A stretch of 64,000 bases of DNA. Origin: Nocardioides sp. BGMRC 2183 (GTDB taxonomy: Bacteria; Actinomycetota; Actinomycetes; Propionibacteriales; Nocardioidaceae). The stretch spans positions 62,001-126,000 of the forward strand of contig VSSA01000004.1 of NCBI GenBank assembly GCA_008123405.1, given 5' to 3'. Both the position numbers and the translations under genes were made by a program. The notes beneath the pieces are model-generated. The model was not told the origin of the DNA. It saw only the letters and a program-made list of their open reading frames with translations, and did not search any database. Below are positions 9,672 through 18,620 of the stretch, one piece after another. The stretch's first letter is position 1. Each line of letters opens with the position of its first letter.

Positions 9672-11984
9672 ATGGTGTCGAAGGCGTCGAGGCGCGCGGA
9701 CCGGACGGGCGTCGCGGACACCGACCGGCTGACGGTGAGGCCACCGAAGGAGTACGCCGCCGGCGTGCCCGGAGTGGTCCACGCGCTCGAGTACTCCGTG
9801 GCGGAGGCAGGACCGCGGCGCACCGCGCTGACCCTGCTCAATCTCAACCAGACAGCGGGCATCGACTGCCCGGGCTGCGCGTGGCCCGACCCCGGCCACC
9901 GCCACAAGAACGAGTACTGCGAGAACGGCGCCAAGCACGTGGCCGACGAGGCGACCAAGCAACGCGTGACTCGCGAGTTCTTCGCCGAGCACGCAGTGGC
10001 CGATCTCGCCCAGCGGTCGGACACCTGGCTCAACCAGCAGGGCCGCCTCACCGAGCCGATGGTCAAGAGGTCCGGAGCGACCCACTACGAGCCGATCGGC
10101 TGGGACGAGGCGTTCGGGCTGATCGCCGGCGAGCTGAACGCGCTCTCCTCACCCGACGAGGCGATGTTCTACACCTCGGGCCGGGTGAGCAACGAGGCCG
10201 CCTTCCTGCTGCAGCTGTTCGCGCGTGCCTACGGCACGAACAACCTCCCCGACTGCTCGAACATGTGCCACGAGTCCAGTGGCTCCGGTCTGAGCGAGAC
10301 CCTGGGCATCGGCAAGGGCAGCGTGTCGCTGGAGGACATCCACACCTCCGATCTCGTCTTCGTGGTGGGCCAGAACCCCGGCACCAACCATCCGCGGATG
10401 CTCTCCGCGCTCGAGGAGACCAAGCGCAACGGCGGCACGGTCATCGCCGTCAACCCGCTGCCCGAGGCCGGGCTGCTCCGTTTCAAGAACCCGCAGAAGC
10501 CGCGCGGCGTCCTCGGTCGGGGCACCGACATCGCCGACGTCTTCCTCAAGATCCGTCCCGGCGGCGATCTCGCGCTGTTCCAGATGCTCAACCGCCTCCT
10601 GCTCGAGGCCGAGGACGCGGCGCCCGGCACGGTGGTCGACCACGAGTTCATCGCCGCCCACTGCACCGGGTACGACGCGTTCGCGGCCCACGCCTCCCAG
10701 GTCACCTGGGAGCAGGTGCTGGACGCCACAGGTCTGCAGCGCGCGGAGATCGAGGCGGTGCTCGAGCACGTGCTGGCGAGCCGGTCGGTGATCGTCTGCT
10801 GGGCGATGGGCCTGACTCAGCACAAGCACGGCGTGCCGACGATCCGGGAGGTGGTGAACTTCCTGCTGCTGCGCGGCAACCTCGGTCGCCCCGGTGCGGG
10901 GGTCTGCCCCGTCCGCGGCCACAGCAACGTCCAGGGCGACCGCACGATGGGCATCTGGGAGCGGATGCCGGACTCGTTCCTCGACGCCCTCGGTGCCGAG
11001 TTCGGCTTCGATCCGCCGCGCCGGCACGGCTACGACTCGGTGGCCGGGGTGCGGGCGATGCGCGACGGCGCCGCGCACGTCTTCGTCGGCATGGCCGGCA
11101 ACTTCGTGCGGGCGATGTCCGACAGCGACGTCACCGAGCAGGCCCTGCGCAACTGCCGCCTGACCGTCCAGGTCTCGACCAAGCTCAACCGGTCCCACAC
11201 CGTGTGCGGCGATGCCGCGTTGATCCTGCCCACGCTGGGGCGTAGCGACAGGGACGTCCAGGCGTCGGGGGAGCAGTTCGTGACCGTCGAGGACTCGATG
11301 AGCGAGGTGCACACCTCCCGCGGTCGGCTCACTCCCGCCTCGCCACACCTGCTGAGCGAGGTTGCCATCATCGCGCGCCTGGCCGAACGCACCCTGGCGA
11401 CCGGCCCGAGCATCCCGTGGGCGGAGTTCGAGACCGACTACGGCCTGGTGCGGGATCGGATCTCCCGGGTCGTCCCCGGCTTCGAGGACTTCAACGCCCG
11501 GGTCGACGTACCGGGTGGGTTCCGGCTGCCGAACCCGGTGAACGCGGGCGTGTTCCGCACGCCGAGCGGCAAGGCCGTCTTCACCCGCAACGACTTCGCG
11601 ATGCTGGCGACCCCGCCCGGGCACCTGGTGCTGCAGAGCCTGCGCTCCCACGACCAGTGGAACACCGTCCCCTACGCTCCGAACGACCGCTACCGCGGCA
11701 TCCACGACGCCCGCCGGATCGTGATGGTCAACCCCGACGACCTCACCGAGCTCGGCATCGCCGACGGTTCGCTGGTGGACCTGGTCAGCATCTGGACGGA
11801 CGATACCGAGCGGCGGGCCCCGAACTTCCGTGTCGTCGCCTACCCGGCCGCCCGCGGATCGGCCGCGGCGTACTACCCGGAGACCAACGTCCTGGTCCCG
11901 CTCGACAGCGTCGCCGACATCAGCAACACCCCCACCTCCAAGGGCGTCCTGGTGCGGCTCGAGCCCGCCGCCGTGGCCCGCTGA
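9672..11984 (+). CDS. FdhF/YdeP-family molybdopterin oxidoreductase (formate dehydrogenase-like)
   Basis: A 770-residue bis-MGD molybdoenzyme of the YdeP branch of formate dehydrogenase alpha subunits. The N-terminus has the cysteine set CPGCAW...YCENGAKH. The position that carries Sec or Cys in formate dehydrogenases appears in SNMCHESSG, and further cofactor-binding stretches are VVGQNPGTNHPRM, VRGHSNVQGDRTMG and the C-terminal molydopterin-binding domain (about residues 640-760). Family members are annotated as formate dehydrogenases but substrates are mostly unproven. AGGAGGG (9663-9669) sets the start; GTG 9675 is an equally spaced alternative. Immediately downstream is fdhD, whose product sulfurates the Mo cofactor of such enzymes, and a formate/oxalate-type transporter follows. 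Confidence 0.85.
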   Translation: MVSKASRRADRTGVADTDRLTVRPPKEYAAGVPGVVHALEYSVAEAGPRRTALTLLNLNQTAGIDCPGCAWPDPGHRHKNEYCENGAKHVADEATKQRVTREFFAEHAVADLAQRSDTWLNQQGRLTEPMVKRSGATHYEPIGWDEAFGLIAGELNALSSPDEAMFYTSGRVSNEAAFLLQLFARAYGTNNLPDCSNMCHESSGSGLSETLGIGKGSVSLEDIHTSDLVFVVGQNPGTNHPRMLSALEETKRNGGTVIAVNPLPEAGLLRFKNPQKPRGVLGRGTDIADVFLKIRPGGDLALFQMLNRLLLEAEDAAPGTVVDHEFIAAHCTGYDAFAAHASQVTWEQVLDATGLQRAEIEAVLEHVLASRSVIVCWAMGLTQHKHGVPTIREVVNFLLLRGNLGRPGAGVCPVRGHSNVQGDRTMGIWERMPDSFLDALGAEFGFDPPRRHGYDSVAGVRAMRDGAAHVFVGMAGNFVRAMSDSDVTEQALRNCRLTVQVSTKLNRSHTVCGDAALILPTLGRSDRDVQASGEQFVTVEDSMSEVHTSRGRLTPASPHLLSEVAIIARLAERTLATGPSIPWAEFETDYGLVRDRISRVVPGFEDFNARVDVPGGFRLPNPVNAGVFRTPSGKAVFTRNDFAMLATPPGHLVLQSLRSHDQWNTVPYAPNDRYRGIHDARRIVMVNPDDLTELGIADGSLVDLVSIWTDDTERRAPNFRVVAYPAARGSAAAYYPETNVLVPLDSVADISNTPTSKGVLVRLEPAAVAR

Positions 11985-12000
11985 TGCTGGAGGGTCTGCG

Positions 12001-12834
12001 ATGGGACGGGTGACGGCGCGACGCAAGGTCGTGCGGATCCGGGACGGTGCCGTCACCGACCGGGCCGACACCCTGGTGGTCGAGGAGCCCATGGAGATCC
12101 GGGTGGACGGTCGTGCGCTGGCGATCACGATGCGCACGCCTGGCGACGACTTCGACCTCGCCGTCGGGTTCCTGGTCAGCGAAGGGGTGGTACGCCGTGC
12201 AGGCGACGTCGTCTCCGCCCGCTACTGCGCGGGCACCGCGGAGGACGGCACGAACACCTACAACGTCGTCGACGTGACGCTGGATCCGTCCGTGCCGCCC
12301 CTCGACCCGTCGTTGGAGCGCAACTTCTACACCAGCTCCTCCTGCGGGCTGTGTGGCAAGGTCAGCCTGGACGCCGTACGGACGGCGGCGGCGTGGTCGG
12401 TGAGCGAGGATCCGCTGCGGGTGAGCGCGGAGGTGCTCGCCGCGCTGCCGGAGCGACTGCGCTCGGCCCAGCGGGTCTTCGCCCGCACCGGCGGGCTGCA
12501 CGCAGCCGCGCTCTTCACCGCTGAGGGCGAGTTGCTGCACCTGCGCGAGGACGTAGGACGCCACAACGCCGTCGACAAGGTCGTCGGGCACGCTGTCCGT
12601 AGCGGACTGCTGCCGCTGCGCCAGACCATTCTGATGGTGAGCGGACGGGCGTCCTTCGAACTGGTCCAGAAGGCCGCGATGGCGGGCATCCCGATGCTGG
12701 CCGCGGTCTCGGCGCCCTCCTCGCTCGCCGTGGACCTGGCAGAGGAGCACGGGATGAGCCTGGTCGGCTTCTTGCGGGGTTCGTCGATGAACGTGTACGC
12801 CGGCGCGCACCGGCTCTCGGACCTGCCGGCCTAG
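12001..12834 (+). CDS. fdhD: Formate dehydrogenase accessory sulfurtransferase
   Basis: A 277-residue protein that transfers sulfur from IscS to the molybdenum cofactor of formate dehydrogenase. The conserved pair of cysteines is in TSSSCGLCGK (about residue 119), with the family segments GDDFDLAVGFL, HLREDVGRHNAVDKV and VSGRASFELVQKAAMAGIP. ATG 12001 follows a GGAGGG at 11989-11994 and lies 16 nt after the stop of the molybdoenzyme gene, so the two form an operon. Its presence supports the view that the upstream enzyme needs a sulfurated Mo centre. Confidence 0.93.
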   Translation: MGRVTARRKVVRIRDGAVTDRADTLVVEEPMEIRVDGRALAITMRTPGDDFDLAVGFLVSEGVVRRAGDVVSARYCAGTAEDGTNTYNVVDVTLDPSVPPLDPSLERNFYTSSSCGLCGKVSLDAVRTAAAWSVSEDPLRVSAEVLAALPERLRSAQRVFARTGGLHAAALFTAEGELLHLREDVGRHNAVDKVVGHAVRSGLLPLRQTILMVSGRASFELVQKAAMAGIPMLAAVSAPSSLAVDLAEEHGMSLVGFLRGSSMNVYAGAHRLSDLPA

Positions 12835-12871
12835 CCCGCCCGCTCGGTCGGACGGGCTGCTCGGCGGTCGG

Positions 12872-13000
12872 TCAGCCGGTGAAGAGGTCCAAGGCCGCCT
12901 TGACGGAGTTGTAGATCCCGTAGGCGAACGGGATGCCGACGACCGTCCAGGCGAGGACGATCTCCAGCCGCTGGTCGCTGCCGGTCTGCTGGTCGCTCAT
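12872..13000 (-). CDS. MFS transporter small subunit (42 residues)
   Basis: A 42-residue protein with a hydrophilic, Gln-rich N-terminus and a single membrane helix (about residues 14-36, containing AWTVVGIPFAYGIYNSV). It begins at ATG 13000 with AGAGGAG upstream and lies 38 bp after the OFA transporter on the same strand. Such mini-proteins downstream of OFA-family transporters are now annotated as MFS transporter small subunits in actinobacteria. A partner role in the membrane is inferred from position and family. Confidence 0.75.
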   Translation of the reverse strand: MSDQQTGSDQRLEIVLAWTVVGIPFAYGIYNSVKAALDLFTG

Positions 13001-13038
13001 GGGAGGCTCCTCTGCTGCTCGTGTCTGCTGGTGCTGGT

Positions 13039-14502
13039 TCAGGAGTGCGCGTCGACGGAGCGAGCGCCGTCGGCCGCGTCGGTCACGTTGCCGGTCTCGT
13101 GGAAGCGCTCGGAGACCGGCTTGATCAGCAGGTTGCAGACGAACCCGATCGCCAGCACGCCGACCATGATGTAGAGGCCGAGTGCGTAGTCCGAGGCAGT
13201 CAGCACGTCGACGGTGCCGCTGGGGTTCTCCGGGTCGGGACCCTGGACCGGAGTCTGGGAGTCGAGCACCCCGTTGATGATCAGCGGACCGAGGATGCCC
13301 GCCGTCGACCATGCCGTCAGGAGGCGTCCGTGGATGGCGCCCACCTGGAAGGTCCCGAAGAGATCGCGCAGGTAGGACGGCACGGTGGCGAAACCGGCGC
13401 CGTAGAACGACACGATCACCATGCAGAGCAGGACGAAGAGAGCCACCGAGGTCGACCCGGCGGTGGCCAGGATCAGGAACATCACTGCGCCTCCGCCGAG
13501 GTAGAGCATGTAGATGTTCTTGCGCCCGACGAAGTCCGAGCACGTGGACCAGAGGAAGCGGCCGGCCATGTTGCCGACCGAGAGCAGCGCGACGAAGCCG
13601 CCGGCCATGGTCGCCACGGTCACCGGGTCGGCGTCCAGCGTGGAGCGCCAGATGCCGTCGGCGCCCTCCTCGCGGAAGAAGTCCTGGATCATCGGGCCCG
13701 CGTTCTCCAGGATCCCGATCCCCGCGGTGGTGTTGCACATCAGCACGACCCACAGCAGCCAGAACTGAGGAGTGCGGATCGCGTTGCCGGCCGAGACGTG
13801 CGCGGTGGTCTGCAGCTTCTTCGGCTTGTGCTCCGCCGGGTCCCAGTGCACGGGGTGCCAGCCGGGCGCAGGCACCCGGACCAGGAAGACGCCGAACATC
13901 ATGAAGCAGAAGTAGATGGCGGCCAGCGTCAAGAAGAGCATGGTGACCTGGTGCCCGGCGTCGCCGCCGTAGACCGACATCAGCTTCTTCGACAGGGGTG
14001 AGGCGATCATCGCGCCGCCGCCGAAGCCCATGATGGCCATGCCCGTGGCCAGTCCCGGGCGGTCCGGGAACCACTTGATCAGGGTCGAGACCGGTGAGAT
14101 GTAGCCCAGGCCCAGGCCGATGCCGCCGATCACGCCGTAGCCGAGGTAGACCACCCAGAGCCCGAGCGTGCCGCCCAACGCCACGCCGCCGGCGGCGACC
14201 ACGAAGCCCGAGGCCCAGCAGCAGGCGGCGGTGAACATCGTCTTGCGCGGACCCACCCGATCGACCCAGGTGCCGAACAGGGCGGCGGAGAGGCCGAGGA
14301 CCACGATGGCGATCGAGAAGATCAGGCCCACCGAGGTGTGCCCGGCGTCGAAGTGCTCCTGGAGCTGGCCCTTGTAGACGCTTGTGGCGTAGGCCTGGCC
14401 GATCGAGAAGTGGATGGCCAGGGCCGCCGGCGGTATCAGCCAGCGGCTGTAGCCCGGGCGGGCGACGGTGTGGGCGCGGTCCAGGAATGAGAGCGCTGGC
14501 AA
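13039..14502 (-). CDS. OFA-family MFS transporter (oxalate/formate antiporter-like)
   Basis: A 487-residue permease with twelve predicted helices, belonging to the oxalate/formate antiporter family of the major facilitator superfamily. Typical stretches are SIGQAYATSVYKGQL in helix 1-2 and GYGVIGGIGLGLGYISPV in helix 4. I place the start at TTG 14502: GGAGGT stands 8 nt upstream and the next residues (LPALSFLDRAH) lead directly into the first helix; upstream codons are Arg/Ser-rich and unlike the family. Substrate cannot be read from sequence, but the FdhF/FdhD genes next door make a small carboxylate such as formate or oxalate likely. Confidence 0.85.
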   Translation of the reverse strand: MPALSFLDRAHTVARPGYSRWLIPPAALAIHFSIGQAYATSVYKGQLQEHFDAGHTSVGLIFSIAIVVLGLSAALFGTWVDRVGPRKTMFTAACCWASGFVVAAGGVALGGTLGLWVVYLGYGVIGGIGLGLGYISPVSTLIKWFPDRPGLATGMAIMGFGGGAMIASPLSKKLMSVYGGDAGHQVTMLFLTLAAIYFCFMMFGVFLVRVPAPGWHPVHWDPAEHKPKKLQTTAHVSAGNAIRTPQFWLLWVVLMCNTTAGIGILENAGPMIQDFFREEGADGIWRSTLDADPVTVATMAGGFVALLSVGNMAGRFLWSTCSDFVGRKNIYMLYLGGGAVMFLILATAGSTSVALFVLLCMVIVSFYGAGFATVPSYLRDLFGTFQVGAIHGRLLTAWSTAGILGPLIINGVLDSQTPVQGPDPENPSGTVDVLTASDYALGLYIMVGVLAIGFVCNLLIKPVSERFHETGNVTDAADGARSVDAHS

Positions 14503-14642
14503 GGTGGGGCACCTCCGTTGTGTGGCGGACCCGTTGGCCCGGTCGGCGGAAGGCAGTACGTCGTCCACGTGACCGGCGCCACTGCCCGCGCGAGAACGTA
14601 CGGAGGGGTGGAGAGGGGCGTCAAAGTTCGCATGTGAATCGT
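14503..14642. promoter_or_regulatory. OFA transporter promoter region with LysR-type TGAA-TCG-TTCA element
   Basis: The 140-bp gap between the LysR gene and the OFA transporter contains the dyad TGAATCGTTCA (14635-14645, overlapping the lysR stop), which has the T-N9/11-A form bound by LysR regulators. No clear -10/-35 pair could be settled. The site would suit control of the transporter by the adjacent regulator. Confidence 0.3.
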
Positions 14643-15599
14643 TCAATAACCGGGTTCTATCGACGGTGGCGTGGCCGAGCGCCACAGTCCCGCCATGAGT
14701 TGGTCGACCTCGTGGTCGATGTCGACCGAGCGTGCGGTCTCGACGAGGGCACGGGCCAGCATCGGCTCCGGTCCGTGCCCGGCGAGGACCAGCCCCACCC
14801 GGTAGGCGCGGGGCGGGCGCGGGAGCGGGATCACCCGGGTGCGGTCGGGAACGCCGAAGTTCGGCAGCCAGGTGTGCGGCACGACGCTGGAGAGTCCCAT
14901 CACGGTGACGTGCGCATAGATCGCGGCCACGGTGTCGGTCTCCACCGTGACGTGCGACTCGACGCCGGTGTCGGCGAGCAGCTCGTCGACGATGCGGCGG
15001 TTCTGCATCCCGCTGGTCAGCTGGACCAGTGGGGTGCCTGCTGCCTCGGCCCAGGTCAGTGACGTCCGGTTGCCGAAAGCGCCCTCGGCCGGGGTGAGGA
15101 AGAGGTAACGCTCCTCGTAGAGCGGCACCACGCGGACCCGACCCAGCGGTTCCCCGTCCACGTAGGTCATGCCGACGTCGATGTCGAAGTCGTTGAGCCG
15201 CATCGCGATCTCGCGGGAGGTCATCGACTCGAGGACGAACTGGATGCCCGGGTGCCGACGGTGCAGCGGCGTGGTCAGCAGCGACGACACGGGCAGCACC
15301 GTCGGGATGGCGCCGATCCGCATGGTCCCCACCAGCCCGCCGCGCATGCTGGACAGGGTCTGGTCGAGCGCATCCCGCTCGGCGAGCATCCGCTTCCCCC
15401 AGCGCAGGACCTCCTCACCCTCGAGGGTGAAGCCCTCGAACCGTTGACCCCGCCGGACGATCTGCACGCCGAGCTCCTGCTCGAGCCGTCGGATGCCTGC
15501 CGACAACGCGGGTTGCGTGACATGGCAGGCAGCCGCAGCGCGGGCGAAGTGCTCCTCGCGGGAGAGCGCAGCGAGGTACTCGAGTTGGCGCAGCAGCAT
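14643..15599 (-). CDS. LysR-family transcriptional regulator
   Basis: A 318-residue regulator. The winged helix-turn-helix is at residues 1-60 (MLLRQLEYLAALSREEHFAR, then HVTQPALSAGIRRLEQELG), followed by a linker helix and a two-lobed effector-binding domain (about residues 90-300). Effector identity is not readable. It lies directly upstream of and on the same strand as the OFA transporter pair and close to the FdhF/FdhD operon, so it probably responds to the transported carboxylate. ATG 15599 begins the conserved N-terminus. Confidence 0.88.
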   Translation of the reverse strand: MLLRQLEYLAALSREEHFARAAAACHVTQPALSAGIRRLEQELGVQIVRRGQRFEGFTLEGEEVLRWGKRMLAERDALDQTLSSMRGGLVGTMRIGAIPTVLPVSSLLTTPLHRRHPGIQFVLESMTSREIAMRLNDFDIDVGMTYVDGEPLGRVRVVPLYEERYLFLTPAEGAFGNRTSLTWAEAAGTPLVQLTSGMQNRRIVDELLADTGVESHVTVETDTVAAIYAHVTVMGLSSVVPHTWLPNFGVPDRTRVIPLPRPPRAYRVGLVLAGHGPEPMLARALVETARSVDIDHEVDQLMAGLWRSATPPSIEPGY

Positions 15600-15681
15600 G
15601 GTGCATCCCTACCGCATCACGCGCGGCAGTGACCACGCCGTGGAGTGGAGCCCGGGTGGCAGTTCCTCGTGGCGGGAGCTC

Positions 15682-16755
15682 TCAGGCGAGCACGGGCGCC
15701 GGTGCTGGGTAGTGCTCGCCGACCAGCTCGGCGACCGCGTCCGGCCAGGTGCGCTCGGCGGCACGCTGCCGCGCCTGCTCGCCGAGCAGTCCACGCCGCC
15801 GATCGGCGACCACGGCCGCCACAGCTCGGCGCAGGTCGCCTGAGCGTTGCGGGTCGTAGAGGACACCGGTCTCCAGGTGGCGGACGACGTCGAGGGCGCC
15901 GCCGGCGCGGGGCGCGACGACCGGCACCCCGGAGGCGGCCGCCTCGCGGTGCACGTGGCAATCGGTCTCCTGGGTCCCGGGGTGCAGGAGTACGTCGAGG
16001 GTGGGCAGGGCGACCGTGAGATCGCCGGTCTGCAGGGGACCGGTGAACTTCGCCGCCGGTAGCCGCTTCGCCAGCCACTCCCGCTCGGGGCCTGCGCCGA
16101 TCACCACGAGGCGGGTGTCGGGAAGGTCGGCGAGCTCGGCCAGGCGTCGTACTCCATGACGTTTGTGGAGCGCGCCGACGAAACCGACGACGGTCAGGCG
16201 GTCACGTCCCGCGCCTGTCCGCTTGGCGCGCGACCAGGCGCCGTGCAGCCATTGGTCGCGAAGTGCAGGGGTGAAGGCGGCCGGATCGACGCCGGGTTGC
16301 CAGAGCCCGGCGTCCACCCCGAGCTCGGCCGCGCGCTTGACCATCCAGCGGGAGGTGACCACCAGGCGATCTGCACGGTGGGCCACCTTCGCCCGCCAGT
16401 AGTCGGCGGCGAGGTCGAGCACCGGCGACTGCTCGACGACCAGGGTCGGCACGTCGTTGCGCCGCGCGTGCTTGAGCGCCTTGCGCCCGACGGTGCGCGG
16501 GGAGTGCGCCTGGACCAGGTCGGGCCCGAAGGCCGCGATCGCCTCCCGGACCTGGGCGCCGGTGGGCTCGAGCGGACGCACCCGCACCACCGGGCACCCG
16601 CGATAGCTGGCCAGGCCCGGGCCGGGCGCGATGATCTGCACCTGGTGGCCCTGCTCCAGCAGGCCGTCGGCGGTGGCCTTCAAGGTGGTAGTGGTGCTGT
16701 CGACAGCCGGATAGAACGTCTCGGTGACCAGGGTGATCCGAAGGGTGGTCGGCAT
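15682..16755 (-). CDS. GT4-type glycosyltransferase (GDP-mannose-dependent mannosyltransferase-like)
   Basis: A 357-residue GT-B fold enzyme. The N-terminal domain shows the family start TLVTETFYPAVDSTTTTL and AHSPRTVGRKAL. The nucleotide-sugar site in the C-terminal domain is visible as VGFVGALHKRHGVRRL, and the conserved acidic motif as HREAAASGVPVVAPRAGG. It is most like actinobacterial mannosyltransferases such as MgtA/PimB-type enzymes acting on lipid acceptors at the cytoplasmic membrane, but acceptor specificity is inferred only. ATG 16755 has GGAGGC immediately upstream, closer than usual. It is a single gene divergent from mutA. Confidence 0.8.
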   Translation of the reverse strand: MPTTLRITLVTETFYPAVDSTTTTLKATADGLLEQGHQVQIIAPGPGLASYRGCPVVRVRPLEPTGAQVREAIAAFGPDLVQAHSPRTVGRKALKHARRNDVPTLVVEQSPVLDLAADYWRAKVAHRADRLVVTSRWMVKRAAELGVDAGLWQPGVDPAAFTPALRDQWLHGAWSRAKRTGAGRDRLTVVGFVGALHKRHGVRRLAELADLPDTRLVVIGAGPEREWLAKRLPAAKFTGPLQTGDLTVALPTLDVLLHPGTQETDCHVHREAAASGVPVVAPRAGGALDVVRHLETGVLYDPQRSGDLRRAVAAVVADRRRGLLGEQARQRAAERTWPDAVAELVGEHYPAPAPVLA

Positions 16756-16868
16756 GCCTCCACGGTGCGTGGATCCCCTTGCCGGACAGCCAGCATCCGG
16801 TGGACGTGGGGTGAACGATCCGGCGGTGGCCTGCTACTTCCCGGTAGCCGGAGAATGGTCACACTTCG

Positions 16869-16896
16869 GTGACACCAGTGCTGTCACGGATAGGCT
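16869..16896 (+). promoter_or_regulatory. mutAB promoter: leaderless -10 with operator palindrome
   Basis: TAGGCT (16891-16896) stands 8 nt before the mutA GTG, the leaderless pattern. Just upstream, arms GTGACA (16869-16874) and TGTCAC (16882-16887) with a 7-nt centre form an inverted repeat over the -35 position, a candidate repressor site. No cobalamin riboswitch is seen in the gap 16756-16904. Confidence 0.55.
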
Positions 16897-16904
16897 TGAC
16901 TCTC

Positions 16905-18620
16905 GTGACTGACACCCCCTTGAAGCTGGCGCAGCCCGAGGATGCCCATCAGCGCGCCGACTGGGAAGCGGCCACCGCCGCTGTCCTCCGCAAGTCCGGC
17001 CGACTGGCTGAGGACGACGCCGACACGCTGGTCTGGGACCGCCTCACGCGTCGTACGCTCGACGGGATCGCGGTCACCCCGATCGGCACGCCTGCAGATC
17101 TCGAGGCACTGCGGACCTCCGGCCGTCCCACGCGGGCGGGCGCCTGGGACATCCGCGCGCACTACGGCAAGGCGGAGGCAGGGGTGCTCAACGAGCACGC
17201 CCTGGTCGACCTCGACGGCGGCGTCACCTCGCTGTGGGTCGAGACCGCTGACGGGTCCGACCTCTCGACCCTGCTGGACCGGGTGCTGCTCGACCTGGCG
17301 CCGGTGGTGCTCACCTCCCCGCAGCCGGTGCCCGCCGCGCAGGCGCTGCTGGCGCACCTGGACGCCGCGGGCGTCGACCCGCACCCGGCCACCAATCTGG
17401 GCGCCGACGTGGGGACCGCCGCGGAGTCCGACCTCGTCGCCATCGCGCGGCTCGCCGCCGACCACGGCGTGCTCGGCATCGTCGCGGACGCCACCGAGGT
17501 CCACGACCGCGGTGCCTCCGACGTCCAGGAGCTCGCCTGGTCCCTGGTCCTCGGCGTGCGGGCGCTGCGGGCACTGGCCGACGCCGGCGTCGGCGCCGAA
17601 CAGGCCAGTCGGTTCATCGAGTTCCGCTACGCGGCCACCGACGAGCAATTCCCCTCGATCGCCAAGCTCCGCGCCGCCCGACGGCTCTGGGCCCGGGTCC
17701 TCGAACTCAGTGGCGTGGCGGGCGTCCCCCAACGTCAGCACGTGGTCACCAGCCGACCGATGCTGACCAAGTACGACCCCTACGTGAACATGCTGCGCAC
17801 CACGGTCGCGGCGTTCGCCGCAGGAGTCGGGGGCGCCGACGCGGTCACCGTGCTGCCGTTCGACTCGCCGCTCGGTCAGCCGGACGCCTTCGGCCGCCGG
17901 ATCGCACGCAACCTGTCCCACCTGCTCATCGACGAGTCGCACGTGGCCAAGGTCGCGGACCCGGCCGGCGGCTCCTACGCGGTGGAGAAGCTCACCGACG
18001 ACCTGGCGGTGGCGGCCTGGGAGCTCTTCGGTCGACTGGATGCGGGGGAGACGATCGACCCGCTGATCGACGACGTGGTGGCTCGACGCGAGGCCGAGAT
18101 CGCCCGACGCAAGCGGCCGATCACCGGCCTCAGCGAGTTCCCCAACCTCACCGAGGTGCTCCCCGAGCGGGCCGCCCCGGACGGCGTCGGCGCCGACCAC
18201 GAGGTACGTCGCTACGGGGCCTCGTTCGAGGCGCTGCGCGACACCCCCGCGCAGGAGCCGGTCTTCCTGGCCACCCTGGGCACCATCGCCCAGCACACCG
18301 CCCGAGCGACCTTCGCCTCGAACCTGTTCGCCGCCGGCGGGATCGCCGTCGAGGCGGCCGGTCCGACCAGCGGCGTCGCGGAGCTGGTGGCGGCGTACGA
18401 CGGCCAGCGGGTGGCCTGCCTCACCGGCACCGACGCGGCCTACCAGGACTGGGGAGCCGAGGCTGCCGCCGCTCTGCGTGAGGCCGGGGTGCAGCATCTG
18501 ATCATCGCCGGCAAGGCGACCGAGTACGTCGACGACGCGGCCGCGACGGGAGTGGACGCGCTGGCGTTCCTGCGTCGTACCCGTGCGCTGCTCGGCGCGA
18601 GTGGAGGAGACGAGTCGTGA
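16905..18620 (+). CDS. mutA: Methylmalonyl-CoA mutase small subunit
   Basis: A 571-residue subunit, homologous to but catalytically simpler than MutB. It forms the heterodimer that interconverts methylmalonyl-CoA and succinyl-CoA in propionate, odd-chain fatty acid and branched amino acid catabolism. Conserved stretches include [36 protein letters not shown], and [26 protein letters not shown]. The C-terminal domain lacks the DxHxxG cobalamin motif, as expected for MutA. GTG 16905 is chosen over an in-frame start at 16869 because it follows a TAGGCT -10 by 8 nt. Its TGA overlaps the GTG of mutB. Confidence 0.93.
   Translation: MTDTPLKLAQPEDAHQRADWEAATAAVLRKSGRLAEDDADTLVWDRLTRRTLDGIAVTPIGTPADLEALRTSGRPTRAGAWDIRAHYGKAEAGVLNEHALVDLDGGVTSLWVETADGSDLSTLLDRVLLDLAPVVLTSPQPVPAAQALLAHLDAAGVDPHPATNLGADVGTAAESDLVAIARLAADHGVLGIVADATEVHDRGASDVQELAWSLVLGVRALRALADAGVGAEQASRFIEFRYAATDEQFPSIAKLRAARRLWARVLELSGVAGVPQRQHVVTSRPMLTKYDPYVNMLRTTVAAFAAGVGGADAVTVLPFDSPLGQPDAFGRRIARNLSHLLIDESHVAKVADPAGGSYAVEKLTDDLAVAAWELFGRLDAGETIDPLIDDVVARREAEIARRKRPITGLSEFPNLTEVLPERAAPDGVGADHEVRRYGASFEALRDTPAQEPVFLATLGTIAQHTARATFASNLFAAGGIAVEAAGPTSGVAELVAAYDGQRVACLTGTDAAYQDWGAEAAAALREAGVQHLIIAGKATEYVDDAAATGVDALAFLRRTRALLGASGGDES

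Noticed and set aside
16756-16904. Cobalamin riboswitch upstream of mutAB
   Set aside because: No B12-box-like sequence, and the -10 lies only 8 nt before the start, leaving no leader for a riboswitch.
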